In this document: positions 5,371 to 8,104 of the stretch, piece by piece
Numbering within the stretch: the stretch's first letter is position 1
How the letters are laid out: every line of letters starts with the position of its first letter
Assembly: GCA_964639075.1 (NCBI GenBank)
Contig: CAZXCB010000155.1
Location: 1-8,104, forward strand
DNA length: 8,104 bases
Source: JAENVU01 sp964639075
GTDB lineage: Bacteria; Actinomycetota; Acidimicrobiia; IMCC26256; JAENVU01
Direction: 5' to 3'
Notes under the pieces: generated by a model
What the model was told of the DNA's origin: nothing
What the model saw: the letters and a program-made list of their open reading frames with translations, nothing else
The model's database searches: none
Program-made: the position numbers and the translations under genes

Positions 5371-6309
5371 ATGCCGACCGCCTTCCACCGCGACAGCACC
5401 GTGACGCCCGACTCCGGGACGCCCGGCCGCTACCACGCCCATCTGCCGGTGTCGTGGGCGGCGCCGAACGTGCCCCAGGGCGGGATCTCCCTCGCGACGA
5501 CGACCCGCGCGATGCAGGAAGCGCTGCCGACCTCCATGGCGCTGCGCTCGGTCTCGTGTGTGTTCGCCGCGCCGGTCGCCGCCGGTGACGTCGAGATCGA
5601 CGTCACCGTCCTGCGTGCCGGCCGCACGGTCGCGCAGACGCTTGCCACGATGCGCACGCCGGGTCGCGACGCCGGCCTCACCGCGATCGCGGTGTTCGGC
5701 GCGTCGCGGCCGGGCTTCGAGTTCACCGACGTCGAGCCGCCGCACTTCCCGCCCGTCGACTCGTTGCCGTCCTTCCGCGACCCCGTGCCGGCCGACGTCG
5801 AGTTCGAGTTCGATCGCGATCCGTTCCCGATCTGGGTCGAGCACCTCGAGGGCAAGCCGGTGCTCGGGCACCCGCCGTGGGAGCCGTACGTGCCGACCAC
5901 GAGCGAGCGCGGCCAGTACCAGCGATTCGACGAGCCGCCCCACCTCCCGGACGGCACGGTCGACCCGCTCGCCCTCGTCCTCCTGTGCGACATGATGCCG
6001 GGGTCGGTGGCGGAACGGCTCGGCAACCCGATCGAGCACCCGTGGTACGGCCCGAGCGCGGACCTGACCGTCCACCTGCTCGGCACCGCGCGCTCCGAGT
6101 GGCTGTACTCGCGCACGCGGGCCCGCCAGGCCGCCGACGGGTACGCATCGATCGAGAACGAGATCTGGGATCCCGAGTGCGGCCTGGTGGCCTACGGGAC
6201 CCAGACGATGATCTTCACGTTCTCCGACACCGTGCCCGAAGGGGACACGCGCCTGCCGCTCGACCAGCGGCCGGGTTCGTCGGGCTCCGCCGGCGGCGTC
6301 GGCCCGTAG
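5371..6309 (+). CDS. Acyl-CoA thioesterase family protein, double hotdog (TesB-like)
   Basis: A 312-residue cytoplasmic protein that looks like the thioesterase family proteins with two fused hotdog domains, which hydrolyse acyl-CoA to free acid and CoA. The N-terminal hotdog (about 15-115) has the core helix PQGGISLATTTRAMQEALP followed by paired strands (DVEIDVTVLRAGRTVAQTLATM). The C-terminal hotdog (about 140-287) contains DPLALVLLCDMMPGSVAERL, SADLTVHLLG and ASIENEIWDPECGLVAYGTQTMIF, the usual closing strand. Length is normal for the family. The ATG at 5371 starts just before the first hotdog; the open frame further upstream is shadow sequence of the acidic membrane gene. The 118-nt gap after the preceding gene suggests a separate transcription unit. 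The acyl chain preference cannot be read. It is 10 nt upstream of the radical SAM gene without an obvious metabolic link. Confidence 0.8.
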   Translation: MPTAFHRDSTVTPDSGTPGRYHAHLPVSWAAPNVPQGGISLATTTRAMQEALPTSMALRSVSCVFAAPVAAGDVEIDVTVLRAGRTVAQTLATMRTPGRDAGLTAIAVFGASRPGFEFTDVEPPHFPPVDSLPSFRDPVPADVEFEFDRDPFPIWVEHLEGKPVLGHPPWEPYVPTTSERGQYQRFDEPPHLPDGTVDPLALVLLCDMMPGSVAERLGNPIEHPWYGPSADLTVHLLGTARSEWLYSRTRARQAADGYASIENEIWDPECGLVAYGTQTMIFTFSDTVPEGDTRLPLDQRPGSSGSAGGVGP

Positions 6310-6312
6310 AGT
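6307..6312 (+). promoter_or_regulatory. Candidate -10 element of the radical SAM gene (leaderless)
   Basis: TAGAGT matches TANNNT and overlaps the TAG stop of the thioesterase gene; the GTG start follows after 7 nt with no ribosome binding site. The radical SAM gene may therefore also be transcribed alone. Inferred from motif and spacing only. Confidence 0.4.
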
Positions 6313-6319
6313 CGCGTCC

Positions 6320-7615
<1,296 letters not shown>

Positions 7616-7631
7616 CCGCGTCCGGCGACGC

Positions 7632-7657
7632 CCCTCGGGTGCTCCAAATCCCGAGGG
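7632..7657 (+). terminator. Hairpin terminator after the radical SAM gene
   Basis: CCCTCGGG (7632-7639) and CCCGAGGG (7650-7657) form a perfect 8-bp GC-rich stem with a 10-nt loop, beginning 17 nt after the stop codon. There is no T-run, as is common for actinobacterial hairpins, so termination strength is uncertain. Confidence 0.55.
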
Positions 7658-7664
7658 CACGCGC

Positions 7665-7715
7665 CGTTCAATGGACGTTCAGCTACCGAATCGGTTGCCC
7701 CGCGTCCATTGAACG
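7665..7715. repeat. Perfect 13-bp inverted repeat with internal mini-hairpin
   Basis: CGTTCAATGGACG (7665-7677) is the exact reverse complement of CGTCCATTGAACG (7703-7715), with 25 nt between them. The centre holds ACCG-AAT-CGGT (7685-7695), another small palindrome. The arms are more A/T-rich than their surroundings. It lies between the terminator-like hairpin and the MBL-fold gene. It may be a second terminator, an operator of that gene, or a short mobile or recombination element. No target-site duplication or transposase is seen. Confidence 0.7.
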
Positions 7716-7808
7716 TCGGCATTCACGCGTTCGCGGACGCGGCGAGACGAACTGCGGCACGAGAGAAACCCGCGGGCGCGCCGGGCGGCCGTCCGCGAAG
7801 CTGCCTCC

Positions 7809-8104
7809 GTGACCACGCTGCGGATCGGTGACGTCGAGCTCACCCGCGTCCTGTACCTCGACGCGGCGATCGCCCCCGAGCCCACGGGGCTCACGCCGGC
7901 CGAGGTGCGGGCGGTCCCGTGGGGTGAGCCGGTCTGGGCCGAGGGCGGCCAGGTCCGGGCCGCGGCGTGCGCGTGGGTGATCCGCACGAGCGGCCGCACG
8001 ATCGTGGTCGACCCGGCGGGCAACGTCGACGACATCCTCCACGACCCCGCGACGACGCTCGACCACCAGCAGGGGTTCGTCGACGCGTTCACCCGCGTGG
8101 GGAT
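7809..8104 (+). CDS. MBL-fold metallo-hydrolase, partial (3' end missing)
   Basis: Ninety-eight codons are visible from a GTG start before the window ends. The opening strand LRIGDVELTRVLYLDAAI, the segment AVPWGEPVWAEGGQVRAAACAWVIRTSGRTIVVDPAGN and a helix around DHQQGFVDAF match the start of MBL-fold hydrolases in which a strand ends in DPxG before the metal site. The HxHxDH metal motif would come roughly 15-25 residues later and is cut off, so activity cannot be judged. There is no ribosome binding site, and no other start nearby fits better, because the first strand begins at residue 4. The 193-nt gap upstream contains two strong inverted repeats and suggests an independent promoter. The substrate is unknown. 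Confidence 0.75.
   Translation, partial: MTTLRIGDVELTRVLYLDAAIAPEPTGLTPAEVRAVPWGEPVWAEGGQVRAAACAWVIRTSGRTIVVDPAGNVDDILHDPATTLDHQQGFVDAFTRVG

Noticed and set aside
4191..5399. 402-codon minus-strand open frame opposite the sigma and acidic protein genes
   Set aside because: Low-complexity Gly/Val/Arg text mirroring Asp-rich codons of the plus strand; not a protein family.
7730..7799. 10-bp inverted repeat TTCGCGGACG and CGTCCGCGAA
   Set aside because: The arms are perfect but 50 nt apart and made of common high-GC words, so chance is a good explanation.

Overview
The window is about 70% G+C with strong third-position G/C bias, several GTG starts and sparse Shine-Dalgarno sequences. This suggests a high-GC actinobacterium. 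An uncultured Acidimicrobiia-like lineage is my guess, but nothing here fixes the taxon. Both ends cut through genes, so this is probably a contig or a fragment of one. I see no tRNA, rRNA, CRISPR array, insertion sequence or phage gene.

Left part (1-1914, minus strand): an OmpR-family response regulator followed after 4 nt by a sensor histidine kinase. The kinase is normal through its HAMP and phospho-acceptor helix (His251). Then, in frame, it stops looking like a kinase. In place of the ATP-binding domain, its last ~60 visible residues resemble a PHP-type CehA/McbA metallohydrolase. This is either an assembly chimera near the contig end or a real fusion/deletion, and it is the most suspicious feature of the window.

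Middle (1915-5252): a 117-nt divergent intergenic region carries TCTT(A/G/T)C hexamers at 11-bp or 22-bp spacing facing both ways, the arrangement expected for an OmpR/PhoB-type regulator. Running rightwards are five closely spaced genes. They encode a small Ser/Thr-rich anchored protein, an ApbE-type FAD:protein FMN transferase without a leader peptide, a ferric-reductase-like heme b membrane protein, an ECF-type sigma factor, and a one-pass membrane protein with a long Asp/Ser/Glu-rich outer domain. The sigma and membrane-protein genes overlap by ATGA. The reading is a two-component-controlled envelope redox (flavin plus heme) cluster joined to a candidate sigma/anti-sigma pair.

Right part (5371-8104, plus strand): a double-hotdog acyl-CoA thioesterase; a radical SAM/SPASM enzyme of the anaerobic sulfatase-maturating type with all cluster cysteines and a C-terminal SEC-C zinc motif; a terminator-like hairpin and a perfect 13-bp inverted repeat; and the first 98 residues of an MBL-fold hydrolase cut by the window end. 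These look like ordinary accessory metabolism, with no sulfatase in view for the radical SAM enzyme. Several starts lack a Shine-Dalgarno sequence but have an (T/C)A(C/G)AGT hexamer 7-8 nt upstream, suggesting leaderless transcripts.
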